DNA of 64,000 nt from Blastococcus sp. CT_GayMR20 (GCF_004570345.1 NZ_SPQM01000006.1:1-64000); one strand, 5' to 3'. Positions 48,594-59,094 are shown, counted from the stretch's first letter. Made by a program: numbers and translations. The notes: generated by a model not told the origin, from the letters alone.

Positions 48594-51542
48594 GTGGCCA
48601 TGCGGCCCCCCGTGCCGGTGCCGACCCTGTCGCGGCGCGCCAAGCTGGTCCTCGGCGCCATCGGCGTCCTGCTGGTGCTGTTCACGGCCATCGGCACGCT
48701 GACGAACGTCTACGTGGACTACCTCTGGTTCGACGAGACGGACTACACCAAGGTCTTCTGGACCGAGCTGCAGACGCGTGCGCTGCTGTTCGCCGTGGCC
48801 GGCGTCGCCACCGGCGGCCTGGTCGCGCTGGCGATCTACCTGGCGTACCGGTTCCGGCCCACGTTCCGGCCGATGTCGCTGGAGCAGCAGAACCTGGAGC
48901 GCTACCGCCAGTCGCTCGAGCCGCGCCGCGGTCTGGTGCTCACCGCCGTCGCCGTCGTCCTCGGGCTGTTCGCCGGGTTCACCGCGCAGGGCAGCTGGCA
49001 GACGTGGCTCGGCTTCCGCAACAGCACCCCGTTCGGGCGCACCGACCCGGAGTTCGGCGTCGACGTGTCGTTCTTCGTCTTCGACTACCCCTTCTACCGG
49101 CTGGCGCTGGGGTTCGGGTTCGCGATCGTGCTGCTGGCGCTGATCGGCTCGGTGCTCACCCACTACGTCTTCGGCGGGCTGCGGCTGCAGACGCCGGGGC
49201 AGAAGCTGACCGCCGCGGCGCGGGTGCAGCTGTCGGTGCTGCTCGGGCTCTTCGTCGCGCTGAAGGCGGTCGCCTACTGGCTGGACCGCTACGGGCTCGT
49301 CTACTCCGACCGCGGTGAGGTCTTCACCGGCGCCAGCTACACCGACGTCAACGCGCTGCTCGTGCCGAAGACGATCCTGGTGTTCGTCGCCGCCGTCTGC
49401 GCACTGGCCTTCTTCGCCAACATCTTCGTGCGCAACTTCCTGCTGCCGGCCGCCGCGCTGGTGCTGCTGCTGATCTCCAGCCTCGTCATCGGCGTGGCCT
49501 ACCCCGCGATCGTGCAGCAGTTCGTGGTCAAGCCCAGTGCCAACGAGAAGGAAGCTCCCTACATCGACCGGGCGATCGCCGCGACGCGCGACGCCTACAA
49601 CCTCGCCGACATCGAGTACGTCGACTACGCGCAGGAGGCGACCGGCGAGGAGGTCGACACCTCTGCGGCCCTGGCCGAGCTGCGCAACGACACGCAGACG
49701 ATTCCGAACGCGCGGCTGCTGGACCCCAACGTCCTGGCCGACACCTTCACCGCCCGCCAGCAGATCCGGAACGTGTACGGCTTCCCGGAGAAGCTGGACA
49801 TCGACCGCTACACGGTCAACGGCGAGGTCCGCGACTACGTCGTCGCCGTGCGCGAGCTCAACAGCGCCGGCCTGTCGGAGAACCAGAGCACCTGGATCAA
49901 CCGGCACACGGTCTACACGCACGGCAACGGGTTCGTGGCCGCGCCGGCGAACGAGGTCGTGGCCGGCACCGAAGGTGGGGAGCCCAACTTCACGACGCGC
50001 GACCTGCCGGTGCGGGGCGACATCGAGGTCGAGGAGCCGCGCATCTACTACGGCGAGCTGATGCGGGACTACTCGGTGGTCGGCGCCCCGGAGGGCGCCC
50101 GGCCCCAGGAGTTCGACCAGCCCGAGGGCGGCTCGGACGACGAAGGCCAGATCAACAACACCTACAACGGCGAGGGCGGGGTGTCGGTCGGCAGCTTCTT
50201 CCGGCAGCTGACGTTCGCCATCTACTACCGCGAGCGCAACTTCCTGCTGTCCAACGCCGTCAACGAGGAATCGAAGGTCCTCTACGTGCGTGACCCGCGC
50301 GAGCGGGTCGAGAAGGCCGCGCCCTTCCTCGAGGTCGACGGCGACCCGTACCCGGCGGTGATCGACGGCCGGATCGTCTGGATGCTCGACGGCTACACGA
50401 CGTCGGACTCCTACCCGTACGCCGAGCAGATGGAGCTGGGCGAGGCGGCGTCGGACGCGCTGACGGGCACCGGTACCACGGCGCTGCCGAACGAGACCTT
50501 CAACTACATCCGCAACTCGGTGAAGGCGACGGTCGACGCGCACGACGGCACCGTGACGCTGTACGAGTGGGACACCGAGGACCCGGTGCTGCAGACCTAC
50601 ATGAAGGCCTTCCCGGGCGTCGTCCAGCCGAAGAGCGCGATCTCCGACGAGCTGAACAGCCACGTGCGGTACCCGGAGGACCTGTTCAAGGTGCAGCGGG
50701 AGATCCTCACCCGCTACCACGTCGACGACCCGGTGGACTTCTACAACGCCAACGACCGCTGGCAGATCCCCGACGACCCGACGCGGAACACCGAGGAGGA
50801 CCAGCCGCCGTACTACATCCTGGCGCAGCGGCCGAACGACGACGAGGCCAGCTTCCAGCTGACCAGCGCCCTCAACGCCTTCCAGCGGGACAACCTCTCG
50901 GCCTTCATCTCCGCCTCCAGCGCCCCGGAGACCTACGGCGAGATCCAGGTGCTGCGGCTGCCGGGCAACACCCCGTTCCGGGGACCGGGGCAGGTCCAGA
51001 ACTCGTTCGAGTCCAACAACCAGGTCCGACCGGACCTGACCCTGTTCAACAGCGAGAACTCCGACCCGGTGTTCGGCAACCTCCTGACCCTGCCCATCGG
51101 CGACGCCGGTCTGCTGTACGTCGAGCCGCTGTACGTGCGCGGCACCGGCGAGGGCGGCTTCCCGCTGCTGCAGAAGGTCCTGGTCAACTTCGGCGACCGG
51201 ATCGGGTACGCCGACACGCTGGAGGAGGCGCTCGACCAGGTCTTCGGCGCGGGAGCGGGGGAGTCCGCGACGGACGAGAACGCCGCCACCGACGACCCGA
51301 CCGATCCCGCCGAGCCGACCACGCCCACCACCCCGACGACGCCACCGGCCGACGGCGGGACACCGGCCGCCCCCGGTCTCGACGAGGCGGTGAGCGACAT
51401 CAACGCCGCCCTGGAGGAACTGGCCGCAGCGCAGCGCGCCGGCGACTTCAGTGCGCAGGGTCAGGCGCTCGAGAACCTGGGCACCGCGGTCGAGGCGTAC
51501 CAGGCCGCGCAGGGGGCGGCCGGCGCCACCCCCGGCGGGTGA
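48594..51542 (+). CDS. UPF0182 family membrane protein (mirror copy)
   Basis: Identical to the 44189-47137 gene: 982 aa, seven N-terminal transmembrane helices, large C-terminal domain. AAGGAGA lies 7 nt before the GTG at 48594. Whether it is a second chromosomal copy depends on whether the inverted repeat is real. Confidence 0.9.
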   Translation: MAMRPPVPVPTLSRRAKLVLGAIGVLLVLFTAIGTLTNVYVDYLWFDETDYTKVFWTELQTRALLFAVAGVATGGLVALAIYLAYRFRPTFRPMSLEQQNLERYRQSLEPRRGLVLTAVAVVLGLFAGFTAQGSWQTWLGFRNSTPFGRTDPEFGVDVSFFVFDYPFYRLALGFGFAIVLLALIGSVLTHYVFGGLRLQTPGQKLTAAARVQLSVLLGLFVALKAVAYWLDRYGLVYSDRGEVFTGASYTDVNALLVPKTILVFVAAVCALAFFANIFVRNFLLPAAALVLLLISSLVIGVAYPAIVQQFVVKPSANEKEAPYIDRAIAATRDAYNLADIEYVDYAQEATGEEVDTSAALAELRNDTQTIPNARLLDPNVLADTFTARQQIRNVYGFPEKLDIDRYTVNGEVRDYVVAVRELNSAGLSENQSTWINRHTVYTHGNGFVAAPANEVVAGTEGGEPNFTTRDLPVRGDIEVEEPRIYYGELMRDYSVVGAPEGARPQEFDQPEGGSDDEGQINNTYNGEGGVSVGSFFRQLTFAIYYRERNFLLSNAVNEESKVLYVRDPRERVEKAAPFLEVDGDPYPAVIDGRIVWMLDGYTTSDSYPYAEQMELGEAASDALTGTGTTALPNETFNYIRNSVKATVDAHDGTVTLYEWDTEDPVLQTYMKAFPGVVQPKSAISDELNSHVRYPEDLFKVQREILTRYHVDDPVDFYNANDRWQIPDDPTRNTEEDQPPYYILAQRPNDDEASFQLTSALNAFQRDNLSAFISASSAPETYGEIQVLRLPGNTPFRGPGQVQNSFESNNQVRPDLTLFNSENSDPVFGNLLTLPIGDAGLLYVEPLYVRGTGEGGFPLLQKVLVNFGDRIGYADTLEEALDQVFGAGAGESATDENAATDDPTDPAEPTTPTTPTTPPADGGTPAAPGLDEAVSDINAALEELAAAQRAGDFSAQGQALENLGTAVEAYQAAQGAAGATPGG

Positions 51543-51545
51543 GCG

Positions 51546-51581
51546 GGAGGGAGGGTGTGGGCAACCCCGCACCCTCCCTCC
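51546..51581 (+). terminator. UPF0182 terminator (mirror copy)
   Basis: Mirror of the 12-bp hairpin at 44150-44185. Confidence 0.7.
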
Positions 51582-51611
51582 GTCCCGGGCGTGTAAGGTG
51601 GGCTCTACCGA

Positions 51612-51685
51612 CGCGGGGTGGAGCAGCTCGGTAGCTCGCTGGGCTCATAACCCAGAGGTCGCAGGTTCGAATCCTGCCCCCGCTA
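51612..51685 (+). tRNA. Initiator tRNA-fMet (CAT), mirror of copy 2
   Basis: Identical 74-nt cloverleaf to 44046-44119, on the plus strand here; CAU anticodon in CUGGGCUCAUAACCCAG. TAAGGT lies 12 nt before the 5' end. Confidence 0.93.
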
Positions 51686-51694
51686 CAACGACGG

Positions 51695-51726
51695 AACGGC
51701 CCCCACAGTCCCATGTGGGGGCCGTT
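51695..51726 (+). terminator. tRNA-fMet terminator (mirror copy)
   Basis: Mirror of the 13-bp hairpin at 44005-44036. Confidence 0.7.
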
Positions 51727-51847
51727 TCCATCTGTGTGCAGACGGCCACCGGAAGGCGGTTCGGGGCGGCGCATCGCCGGGGGCCGGCACGCGGGACGAT
51801 CTGCGGCGTCCGGCCGCAGGTCGCCGGGCATGCCAGAGGAGGGATCC

Positions 51848-53971
51848 GTGGCTCGAGGGGGCCGAGGCCAGAACGGCGCTCGCCGCAGTGCCCCGCGGAA
51901 CCAGCGGCGGGTCCGGGACGGTGACGTCATCGCGGAGCTCGCCCGCGCCGTCCGTGAGGTGGAGGCCGCCGTCGAGCGCGGCCGCGTGACGCCGGCCGTC
52001 CGCACGAAGTTCCAGGCCGTGGGACTCCTCGTCCGCGAGGAGCATGCCCGGATCAAGGCCGACGCGGCCATGGGGGACGCCCGCCGGTCGGAGCAACTCA
52101 GGCGCCTCGACGGCGTGGCCACCATCCTCGCCAAGACAGCGGTGCGGGACACCGGCCTCCTGGCCTTCCTCTCCGACGACGCCGTCGTCTCGGATGCGGC
52201 CCGATCGCTCACGCGCGAGATGCTGCGCACCGCCGGCGTGGAGCCGACCCCCGAGGCGCCCACGCCGGCGGAGCCGGTCGCCGCGCCCGCCGTTCCCGAG
52301 CGCCGGGTCGTGCCCCAGTCGGTGGTCTCCCGGCAGCTGGCCAACCCGTTCCTCGCCCCGGACTTCGATGCGGTGCGGCAGACCACGGTCCGCCCACGCC
52401 GCCTCGCCGGGTGGGAGCTGCTCGGCCCGCTCCTCAGTTCGTTCGAGCGCGCCGGCGCCGGAGCCTCGGCCTGCATGGCCCTCCCGGCGCCGTCGTCCCT
52501 GCGCGCGCCCGGCGGTCGGGAGCTCATGCCGCACCAGGCACAACTGGTGGCTGCCGTCGCTTCCGGTCATCGGACCTTCCTGCTCGCCGACGAGCCGGGC
52601 CTGGGCAAGACGGCCCAGGCCCTGCTGGCCGCGGAGGCGGCGAACGCCTACCCGCTGCTCGTGGTCGTGCCGAACGTCGTCAAGACCAACTGGGCGCGCG
52701 AGGCGGGACTGTGGACGCCCCATCGCGCGGCCACGGTGATCCACGGCGACGGGAACACCATCGACGGCTTCGCCGACATCGTCGTCGTCAACTACGAGGT
52801 GCTCGACCGGCACGTGGGGTGGATCGGCGACTTCGGCTTCCGCGGCATGGTGGTCGACGAGGCACACTTCATCAAGAACAAGACGTCCCAGCGCTCGCAG
52901 CACGTCCTCGAGCTCTCCGAGCGCATCCGTGCCCGCACCGGGCGTCCCCTGCTGATGGCCCTCACCGGCACCCCGCTGATCAACGACATCGAGGACTTCC
53001 GGGCGATCTGGCAGTTCCTGGGCTGGATCGACGAGGCCATGCCGATCGGCGAGCTGATGGAGGCGCTCGAGCAGTCCGGCCTGACACCTGCTGACCCCGG
53101 GTTCTACCCGGCCGCGCGTGCGTGCGTCATCGACCGCGGCGTCGTCCGCCGCCGCAAGGTCGACGTGGCAGCCGACATCCCCGCCCGCCGCGTCGCCGAC
53201 CTGCCCGTCGAGCTGGACGGGCCGACCGGACGGTCGATCCGGGCCGCCGAGCGGGATCTCGCCCGGCGGATGGTGGCGCGGTACGAGACCGCGCTCGCGA
53301 ACCGCTCCTCCGACCTCGTCGAGGGCATCGACCACGCCCTGGTACGCAGGGTGGCGCGGGCGGAGCTGAAGGACGCGGCCACCTCGACGACCGGCGAGAA
53401 CGTGTTCAGCATGGTGCGCCGCATCGGCCAGGCCAAGGCGCCGCTCGCCGCCGACTACGCCGCCCAGCTCGCCCGGAGTGCGGGCAAGGTGGTCTTCTTC
53501 GCCAAGCACATCGACGTCATGGACGCGGCCGAGGAGACCTTCGCCAAGCAGGGCATCCGGTTCTCCTCGATCCGTGGCGACCAGACGTCGACCGCGCGGC
53601 AGCGCAACATCGACGCCTTCGTGAAGGACCCGGACGTCGCCATCGCGGTCTGCTCCCTGACCGCGGCCGGCGTGGGGCTCAACCTGCAGGTCGCGTCCAA
53701 CATCGTGCTCGCCGAGCTGTCCTGGACCGACGCTGAGCAGACCCAGGCCATCGACCGCAGTCACCGGATCGGTCAGGCGGAACCGGTGACCGCGTGGCGC
53801 ATCATCGCGGCGCAGACGATCGACGCCCGGATCGCCGAGCTGATCGACAGCAAGGCGGGGCTCGCCGCCCGGGCTCTCGACGGCTCGGACGAGGAGATCG
53901 CGTCCTCGACCGACGTGCAGCACGAGGCGCTCGTCGCGTTGCTGACCGACGCCTTGTCGGCATCGCCGTAG
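51848..53971 (+). CDS. SNF2-family helicase (mirror copy)
   Basis: Identical to 41760-43883 (707 aa). Walker A, DEAH and motif VI are intact; GTG start behind GAGGAGGG. Confidence 0.88.
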   Translation: MARGGRGQNGARRSAPRNQRRVRDGDVIAELARAVREVEAAVERGRVTPAVRTKFQAVGLLVREEHARIKADAAMGDARRSEQLRRLDGVATILAKTAVRDTGLLAFLSDDAVVSDAARSLTREMLRTAGVEPTPEAPTPAEPVAAPAVPERRVVPQSVVSRQLANPFLAPDFDAVRQTTVRPRRLAGWELLGPLLSSFERAGAGASACMALPAPSSLRAPGGRELMPHQAQLVAAVASGHRTFLLADEPGLGKTAQALLAAEAANAYPLLVVVPNVVKTNWAREAGLWTPHRAATVIHGDGNTIDGFADIVVVNYEVLDRHVGWIGDFGFRGMVVDEAHFIKNKTSQRSQHVLELSERIRARTGRPLLMALTGTPLINDIEDFRAIWQFLGWIDEAMPIGELMEALEQSGLTPADPGFYPAARACVIDRGVVRRRKVDVAADIPARRVADLPVELDGPTGRSIRAAERDLARRMVARYETALANRSSDLVEGIDHALVRRVARAELKDAATSTTGENVFSMVRRIGQAKAPLAADYAAQLARSAGKVVFFAKHIDVMDAAEETFAKQGIRFSSIRGDQTSTARQRNIDAFVKDPDVAIAVCSLTAAGVGLNLQVASNIVLAELSWTDAEQTQAIDRSHRIGQAEPVTAWRIIAAQTIDARIAELIDSKAGLAARALDGSDEEIASSTDVQHEALVALLTDALSASP

Positions 53972-53992
53972 CGACGATCGGCGCCGGCCGCG

Positions 53993-54475
53993 TCAGACGA
54001 CGCTGAGGTACGCGTCGAGCTGGTGCAGCTGCTCGTTGCGGCGCGGCCGGGACCGGGGCTCGTCCCACTGCGGCCGGGCTACCGGCGGCCGCTCGTGCCA
54101 CGGCTCGACGGCCGCCGGCGCCGGCGGCGGCGTGACGGCGTGCACGGGCTTGGTGGGACGTGCGCTGCCGAGCCCGGCCAGCATGGAGTGCGGGCGGGTC
54201 GCGTCGTCCTCCGGGTCCGCCGCGGCCTTCGGGAGGGCGGCCGGGTACCGCTCCTTGCGGGGCGGGTGCTGGGGATCGGGCAGGCGCAGGGTCTGCAGGT
54301 CGACCCAGGCGGAGTGCCGCAGTCCGTCGACGCGGCAGCGGACCCGGGCGGCGACCCGGCCGTCCGCCTCGTGACGCCAGCCGATGAGCTCGCCGGAGTA
54401 CCAGATGCCGCGGTGGAGGATCTCCACCGGCTGCGGCTGGCCGGCGAACATGCTCATCGCTGCACCCCCCGCCAC
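53993..54475 (-). CDS. Hypothetical beta-domain/Pro-rich protein (mirror copy)
   Basis: Identical to 41256-41738 (160 aa), including the TACAGT -10 box 7 nt before the GTG. Confidence 0.58.
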   Translation of the reverse strand: MAGGAAMSMFAGQPQPVEILHRGIWYSGELIGWRHEADGRVAARVRCRVDGLRHSAWVDLQTLRLPDPQHPPRKERYPAALPKAAADPEDDATRPHSMLAGLGSARPTKPVHAVTPPPAPAAVEPWHERPPVARPQWDEPRSRPRRNEQLHQLDAYLSVV

Positions 54476-54616
54476 GGTGCGGACTGTAAGCGGCGCCGCG
54501 GGGCGGTCAGGGAAGGCGCGCGCGGCGCTGGGACCTGTGTGACGGGGCTGTCACGAGGGCCGTCGCGAGGGGCCCGGAGGCGGTCGCCGAGCGGCGTGTA
54601 GCCTGGGTTGCGCCGA

Positions 54617-54690
54617 CGCGGGGTGGAGCAGCTCGGTAGCTCGCTGGGCTCATAACCCAGAGGTCACAGGTTCGAATCCTGTCCCCGCTA
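54617..54690 (+). tRNA. Initiator tRNA-fMet (CAT), mirror of copy 1
   Basis: Identical to 41041-41114, with the CACAG/CUGUC T stem; TAGCCT lies 12 nt upstream. Confidence 0.93.
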
Positions 54691-54697
54691 CGACGAA

Positions 54698-54725
54698 GGG
54701 CCCGGTCACCTCGGTGACCGGGCCC
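54698..54725 (+). terminator. tRNA-fMet terminator (mirror copy)
   Basis: Mirror of the 13-bp hairpin at 41006-41033. Confidence 0.7.
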
Positions 54726-54776
54726 GTTCCGTCCACGGGACGGAACAGCGGCCGCCGGGCAACCGTTGGCGTCGGC

Positions 54777-55067
54777 ATGGAGCCCACCGTCCGGGACGTC
54801 CCGGAAGCAGACCGATACGAGATCCGCGACGGCGAGCAGCTGCTCGGCCACGCCGACTACCAGCGCAACGGCGACACCACCGTGTTCACCCACACCGAGG
54901 TCGACCAGGACAGCGGGCGGTCCGGCCTCGGCAGCACGCTCGTGCAGGGCGCGCTGGACGACGTTCGCGCCAAGGGCGGCTCGGTCGTCCCGAAGTGCTC
55001 GTTCGTGCGGGGCTGGATCGAGAAGCACCCCGAGTACGCCGACCTCGTGACCTCCCCGGGCCGGTGA
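54777..55067 (+). CDS. Small GNAT-like acetyltransferase (mirror copy)
   Basis: Identical to 40664-40954 (96 aa), coupled by GTGA to the DsbA-like gene that follows. Confidence 0.83.
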   Translation: MEPTVRDVPEADRYEIRDGEQLLGHADYQRNGDTTVFTHTEVDQDSGRSGLGSTLVQGALDDVRAKGGSVVPKCSFVRGWIEKHPEYADLVTSPGR

Positions 55068-55714
55068 CGGCAACCCCCGAGGAGAGCGCCGTCCGGCGGC
55101 TGCCGGGCGAGCACGTGCTCGGGAATCCCGGGGCGCCGGTCACGGTCGTCGAGTACGGCGACTACGAGTGCCCGTACTGCGCGGCCGCGGCGCCGGTGCT
55201 CCGCCGCCTCGTCGAGGAGTCCGACGGCGGGATCCGCCTGGTCTTCCGGCACTTCCCCCTGGCCGAGCGCCATCCGTATGCATTGACCGCCGCCCTCGCG
55301 GCGGAGGCGGCCGGCGCGCAAGGAGGCTTCTGGCCCATGCACGACCTCCTGTTCGTCCGGCAGGAGCGACTCGACGACGCCGCCCTGCGCGCCTACGCCG
55401 AGGAGCTCGGGCTGGACGGCGACCGGGTGGTCGGCCAGGCCGCGCAGCCGTTCGGTGACAAGATCGAGGCCGACTTCGCGGCCGGCCTGGCCGCCGGGGT
55501 CGCCGGCACGCCGACCGTCCTCGTCGACGGCCGCCGTTTCTCCGGCCGGATGGAGCTCGGCGCCCTGCGCCGCGCCGTGTCAGGCGGGAACGGAGGGCTC
55601 GAGCCAGGGCCGCGGCGGCAGCGCCGGTGGCCCCTCGGACTCCGGCGAGCACAGCGAGAAGCGCTCGCCGAGGACGCGGAGCAGGACGACACCGGCGACC
55701 GCTGCCACCACTGA
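55064..55714 (+). CDS. DsbA-family oxidoreductase (mirror copy)
   Basis: Identical to 40017-40667 (216 aa, CPYC active site). Its C-terminal 45 codons again overlap nhaA antisense. Confidence 0.81.
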   Translation: MTATPEESAVRRLPGEHVLGNPGAPVTVVEYGDYECPYCAAAAPVLRRLVEESDGGIRLVFRHFPLAERHPYALTAALAAEAAGAQGGFWPMHDLLFVRQERLDDAALRAYAEELGLDGDRVVGQAAQPFGDKIEADFAAGLAAGVAGTPTVLVDGRRFSGRMELGALRRAVSGGNGGLEPGPRRQRRWPLGLRRAQREALAEDAEQDDTGDRCHH

Positions 55715-56959
55715 GCCGGCGAGGATGCCGATGGTCGCCTGCTCGCGCAGCCGCTCGTCGGTGAACGCCAGATCGGTGATGAACAGCGAGATCGTGAAGC
55801 CGATGCCGGCCAGCGTCGCGCCGGCCATCAGGTGCGACCAGCGGACGCCGCCGGGCAGCGTGCCCCAGCCCGTGCGCAGCGCGACCGCGGCACCGGCGGT
55901 GATGCCGATCGCGTTGCCGACGACGAGGGCGGCCGCGATGCCCAGGGTCACCGGCGACGTCGCCGCCGTCCGCAGGGTCTCGAGGTCGAGCGGGACACCC
56001 GCGTTGGCCAGACCGAAGACAGGGACGACGCCGTAGGCGGTCCACCGGTGCAGCGTCTGCTGCAGCCGGGCGCCGGCCGGAACGGTGGCGGCGACGGCGA
56101 GGCGGGCCAGCTGGGCCCGCTGCGGGTCGGGCGCCTCGCGGAGCGCACGGCCGTAGTCGCGGGTGCGATCGAGCACTTCCGGCGCCGTCGGCTTCGACGG
56201 CAGCAGCAGCCCCACAAGGACGCCGGCCAGCGTGGCGTGCACGCCCGAGGCATGGACGGCGAGCCACAGCGCGATGCCGGTGACCACGTAGGGCGCCAGC
56301 CGCCAGACACCCAGCCACCGGAGACCCACCAGGACGGCGACCAGCACGCCGGAGACGGCCAGGGCGGTCAGGCCGAGGTTCCCGCTGTAGACGAGCGCCA
56401 TGACGGAGATGGCACCGATGTCGTCGACGATCGCGAGGGTGAGCAGGAAGAGCCGCAGCCGGTCCGGGCACCGCGGGCCGAACAGCGCGAGGATGCCGAG
56501 GACGAACGCCGTGTCCGTGGACATGACGATGCCCCAGCCGGCGCTGGCCGGGCCCGAGGGGTTCACGGCGAGGTAGACGGCGGCCGGCACGAGCAGGCCG
56601 CCGAGGGCGCCGAGGGCCGGCGCCGCCACGTTCCGCCGGTCGCGCAGTTCGCCCGTGGACACCTCGCGGGTGATCTCCAGGCCGACGACCAGGAAGAACA
56701 GCGCCATCGCGGCGTCGTTGACCCAGTGCTCGAGGTCCATGGACAGCGCCAGGTCGCCGACGCCGATGGTGGCGGTCGTCGACCAGAACGCGTCGTAGGA
56801 GCCGGACCACGGGGAGTTGGCCCACAGCAGCGCCGTGAGGGTGGCCACGAGGAGCAGGGCGGAGCCGCCGGCCTCGGTGCCCACGTAGAGCTTCGAGGAC
56901 GGCGAGAGGGCCGGGAGGGAGACTCGGGAGGCCGGGCCGGGACGGGGCGGCTGCGTCAC
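55580..56959 (-). CDS. nhaA: Na+/H+ antiporter NhaA (mirror copy)
   Basis: Identical to 38772-40151 (459 aa), with the paired Asp of VDDIGA. Confidence 0.92.
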   Translation of the reverse strand: MTQPPRPGPASRVSLPALSPSSKLYVGTEAGGSALLLVATLTALLWANSPWSGSYDAFWSTTATIGVGDLALSMDLEHWVNDAAMALFFLVVGLEITREVSTGELRDRRNVAAPALGALGGLLVPAAVYLAVNPSGPASAGWGIVMSTDTAFVLGILALFGPRCPDRLRLFLLTLAIVDDIGAISVMALVYSGNLGLTALAVSGVLVAVLVGLRWLGVWRLAPYVVTGIALWLAVHASGVHATLAGVLVGLLLPSKPTAPEVLDRTRDYGRALREAPDPQRAQLARLAVAATVPAGARLQQTLHRWTAYGVVPVFGLANAGVPLDLETLRTAATSPVTLGIAAALVVGNAIGITAGAAVALRTGWGTLPGGVRWSHLMAGATLAGIGFTISLFITDLAFTDERLREQATIGILAGSVVAAVAGVVLLRVLGERFSLCSPESEGPPALPPRPWLEPSVPA

Positions 56960-56978
56960 GTCGGGGGAGCGGCTTGCG

Positions 56979-57479
56979 TCAGAGGACGTGCTGGCCGTAC
57001 ATCTCGCCGAGCGGGTCGGCGATCAGCTCGATGCGGGCGCCGTCGGGGTCACGGAAGTAGACCGAGACGCCGCTGTGCACCTCGTGCTCGACGCCGGCCT
57101 CGGTGAGCCGCTCGACCAGCTTCGCCCAGCGGTCGGGGTCGACGCTGATGGCCATGTGGTGCAGCCCGCCGAGGACCTCGGCGTACGGGCCGACGTCGAG
57201 GCCGGGGAAGTCGAAGAAGGCGAGCAGGTTGCCGTTGCCGATGTCGAAGAAGAAGTGGGAGGAGCCCGGATAGTCGCGGTTCTCGATCAGCTCGGTCAGC
57301 GGAAAGCCCAGCACGTCCTGGTAGAAGCGCACCGTGCGCTCGACGTCGCTGCTGATCAGGGCGGTGTGGTGCAGGCCGCGGGCCGTCGACGACGGTCGCT
57401 CTCCTGCGGGCTTGAGGTGGACCTCGCGGATGCGGGCGCGCTCCTGGGCGGCCAGGTCGCTGCTCTCGGTGGTGCTCAC
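56979..57479 (-). CDS. VOC superfamily protein (mirror copy)
   Basis: Identical to 38252-38752 (166 aa). Confidence 0.83.
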   Translation of the reverse strand: MSTTESSDLAAQERARIREVHLKPAGERPSSTARGLHHTALISSDVERTVRFYQDVLGFPLTELIENRDYPGSSHFFFDIGNGNLLAFFDFPGLDVGPYAEVLGGLHHMAISVDPDRWAKLVERLTEAGVEHEVHSGVSVYFRDPDGARIELIADPLGEMYGQHVL

Positions 57480-57554
57480 GGCGTTCCTCCTCGTTCGATG
57501 CTGCCTGGCGACAACCGCGCTGACCGGCTCCTGCTTCCCCGTAACCTCCGCCGG

Positions 57555-57863
57555 GTGATCCTCGAGCACGCCGAGCTGTCGGTGACCCCGGGCCGCGAGG
57601 CCGAGTTCGAGGCGGCGTTCCGGGCCGCTTCCCCGATCATCTCCTCGTCGCCGGGCTTCCGGCGGCTGCTGCTGTCGCGGTGCACGGAGCGGGACAACGT
57701 GTTCCTCCTGCTCGTCGAGTGGAACCGTCTCGAGGACCACACGGAGGGTTTCCGGGGCTCGCCGGGATACCAGGAGTGGCGGCGCCTGCTGCACTCCTTC
57801 TACGACCCGTTCCCCGTCGTCGAGCACTTCCGCCCGCTGTTCATCGTCGGGCCCACAGGCTGA
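57555..57863 (+). CDS. ABM-family monooxygenase (mirror copy)
   Basis: Identical to 37868-38176 (102 aa). TAACCT at 57542-57547 lies 7 nt before the GTG. Confidence 0.78.
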   Translation: MILEHAELSVTPGREAEFEAAFRAASPIISSSPGFRRLLLSRCTERDNVFLLLVEWNRLEDHTEGFRGSPGYQEWRRLLHSFYDPFPVVEHFRPLFIVGPTG

Positions 57864-57918
57864 AGGCCGCCTCCAGAGGCTCGCCCGAGACTGCGAGGGG
57901 TGAGGAGGAGGGGGGCCT
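57864..57918. terminator. Intergenic hairpin repeat, copy B (mirror)
   Basis: Mirror of 37813-37867 between the same two convergent stops. Confidence 0.6.
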
Positions 57919-57921
57919 CTG

Positions 57922-59094
57922 TCAGACGACGACCACGGTGGCTTTCGGCAGGCCGTTGAACTCGCAGGCCGTCACGCTGGTGTAGGCCCCCATGAACGGC
58001 GCCACCACCAGGTCGCCGACCTCCATCGCCGGCAGCATCGCGCTGGTGGTGATCACGTCGGTGCTGTCGCAGGTCGGGCCGGCCAGGACGCTGGGGAGGG
58101 TCTCCCGCTCCTCGAGCCCCGCGTCGTACGCGTAGACCGTGGGGTGGACGTGGTCGCTCAGCACGTTCGAGAAGCTGCCGTAGAGGCCGTCGTCCAGGTA
58201 GTACCAGGGCATCCCCCCGCGCCGGGTGACCCCCACGACGCCGGCCACGGCCAGCATGGCGGGCGCGGCCACGAACCGCCCCGGTTCGGAGATCACCTGG
58301 ATGCCGCGTCGGGTCAGTGGGCGGATCTCCTCCGCGATCGCCGACACGAAGCTGTCCAGGTGCGGCACGGCCGCGTCGTAGGGCACCGGCAGGCCCCCGC
58401 CGATGTCGAGGACGTCCAGGTCCACGCCCACGTCGGCCAGGCAGTCGATCAGCATCGCCGCGTGCTGGATGTCCTGGAGCAGCGGCTCGGCGCTCGCCAG
58501 CTGGCTGCCGGGGTGGAACGACAGGCCGGTCACCCGCAGGCCCTTCTGCTGCGCGGTCCGAAGGAGATCGAGGGCTTCGTCAGGCCGGGCGCCGTACTTG
58601 TAGGACAGGTCGATGAGCGCCTGCGGCGTGCGGTACTGGAGCCTCAGCAGCAGCTCGACGTCGTGCTCGAGGCCGGCGAACTTGTCCAGCTCCGCCTCGT
58701 TGTCGAAGACGAACGTCCGGATGCCCGACCGCACCGCTGCCGCGACGTCCGCCGGCTTCTTGACCGGGTGGGTGTAGATGCACCGGTCCGGGGCCACGCC
58801 CAGCTCCGTCACCAGCGCGACCTCCCGAGGAGAGGCGACGTCGAAGAAGCCGCCCTCGTCGCGGACCGCGGCCAGCGCCGCCCGGTGCGACAGGGCCTTC
58901 ACCGCGTAGTACGGCCGCACGTCCGGCAGCGCCCGGCGCAGTGCCCGGTACTGCTCGGCGATCCTCGCCGGGTCCAGCACCAGCAGCGGCGTGCCGTGCC
59001 GCCCGACCAGTGCCGGCAGGTCGATGGCGGCCAGTTCGGTGCCCAGCTGGGCGGGAGTCGGGACGGTCCACGTGGACTCGGTGACGCTGGTCAT
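57922..59094 (-). CDS. Ornithine decarboxylase-like PLP enzyme (mirror copy)
   Basis: Identical to 36637-37809 (390 aa; PLP Lys66 in YYAVKA and the GPTCDSTD box). Confidence 0.85.
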   Translation of the reverse strand: MTSVTESTWTVPTPAQLGTELAAIDLPALVGRHGTPLLVLDPARIAEQYRALRRALPDVRPYYAVKALSHRAALAAVRDEGGFFDVASPREVALVTELGVAPDRCIYTHPVKKPADVAAAVRSGIRTFVFDNEAELDKFAGLEHDVELLLRLQYRTPQALIDLSYKYGARPDEALDLLRTAQQKGLRVTGLSFHPGSQLASAEPLLQDIQHAAMLIDCLADVGVDLDVLDIGGGLPVPYDAAVPHLDSFVSAIAEEIRPLTRRGIQVISEPGRFVAAPAMLAVAGVVGVTRRGGMPWYYLDDGLYGSFSNVLSDHVHPTVYAYDAGLEERETLPSVLAGPTCDSTDVITTSAMLPAMEVGDLVVAPFMGAYTSVTACEFNGLPKATVVVV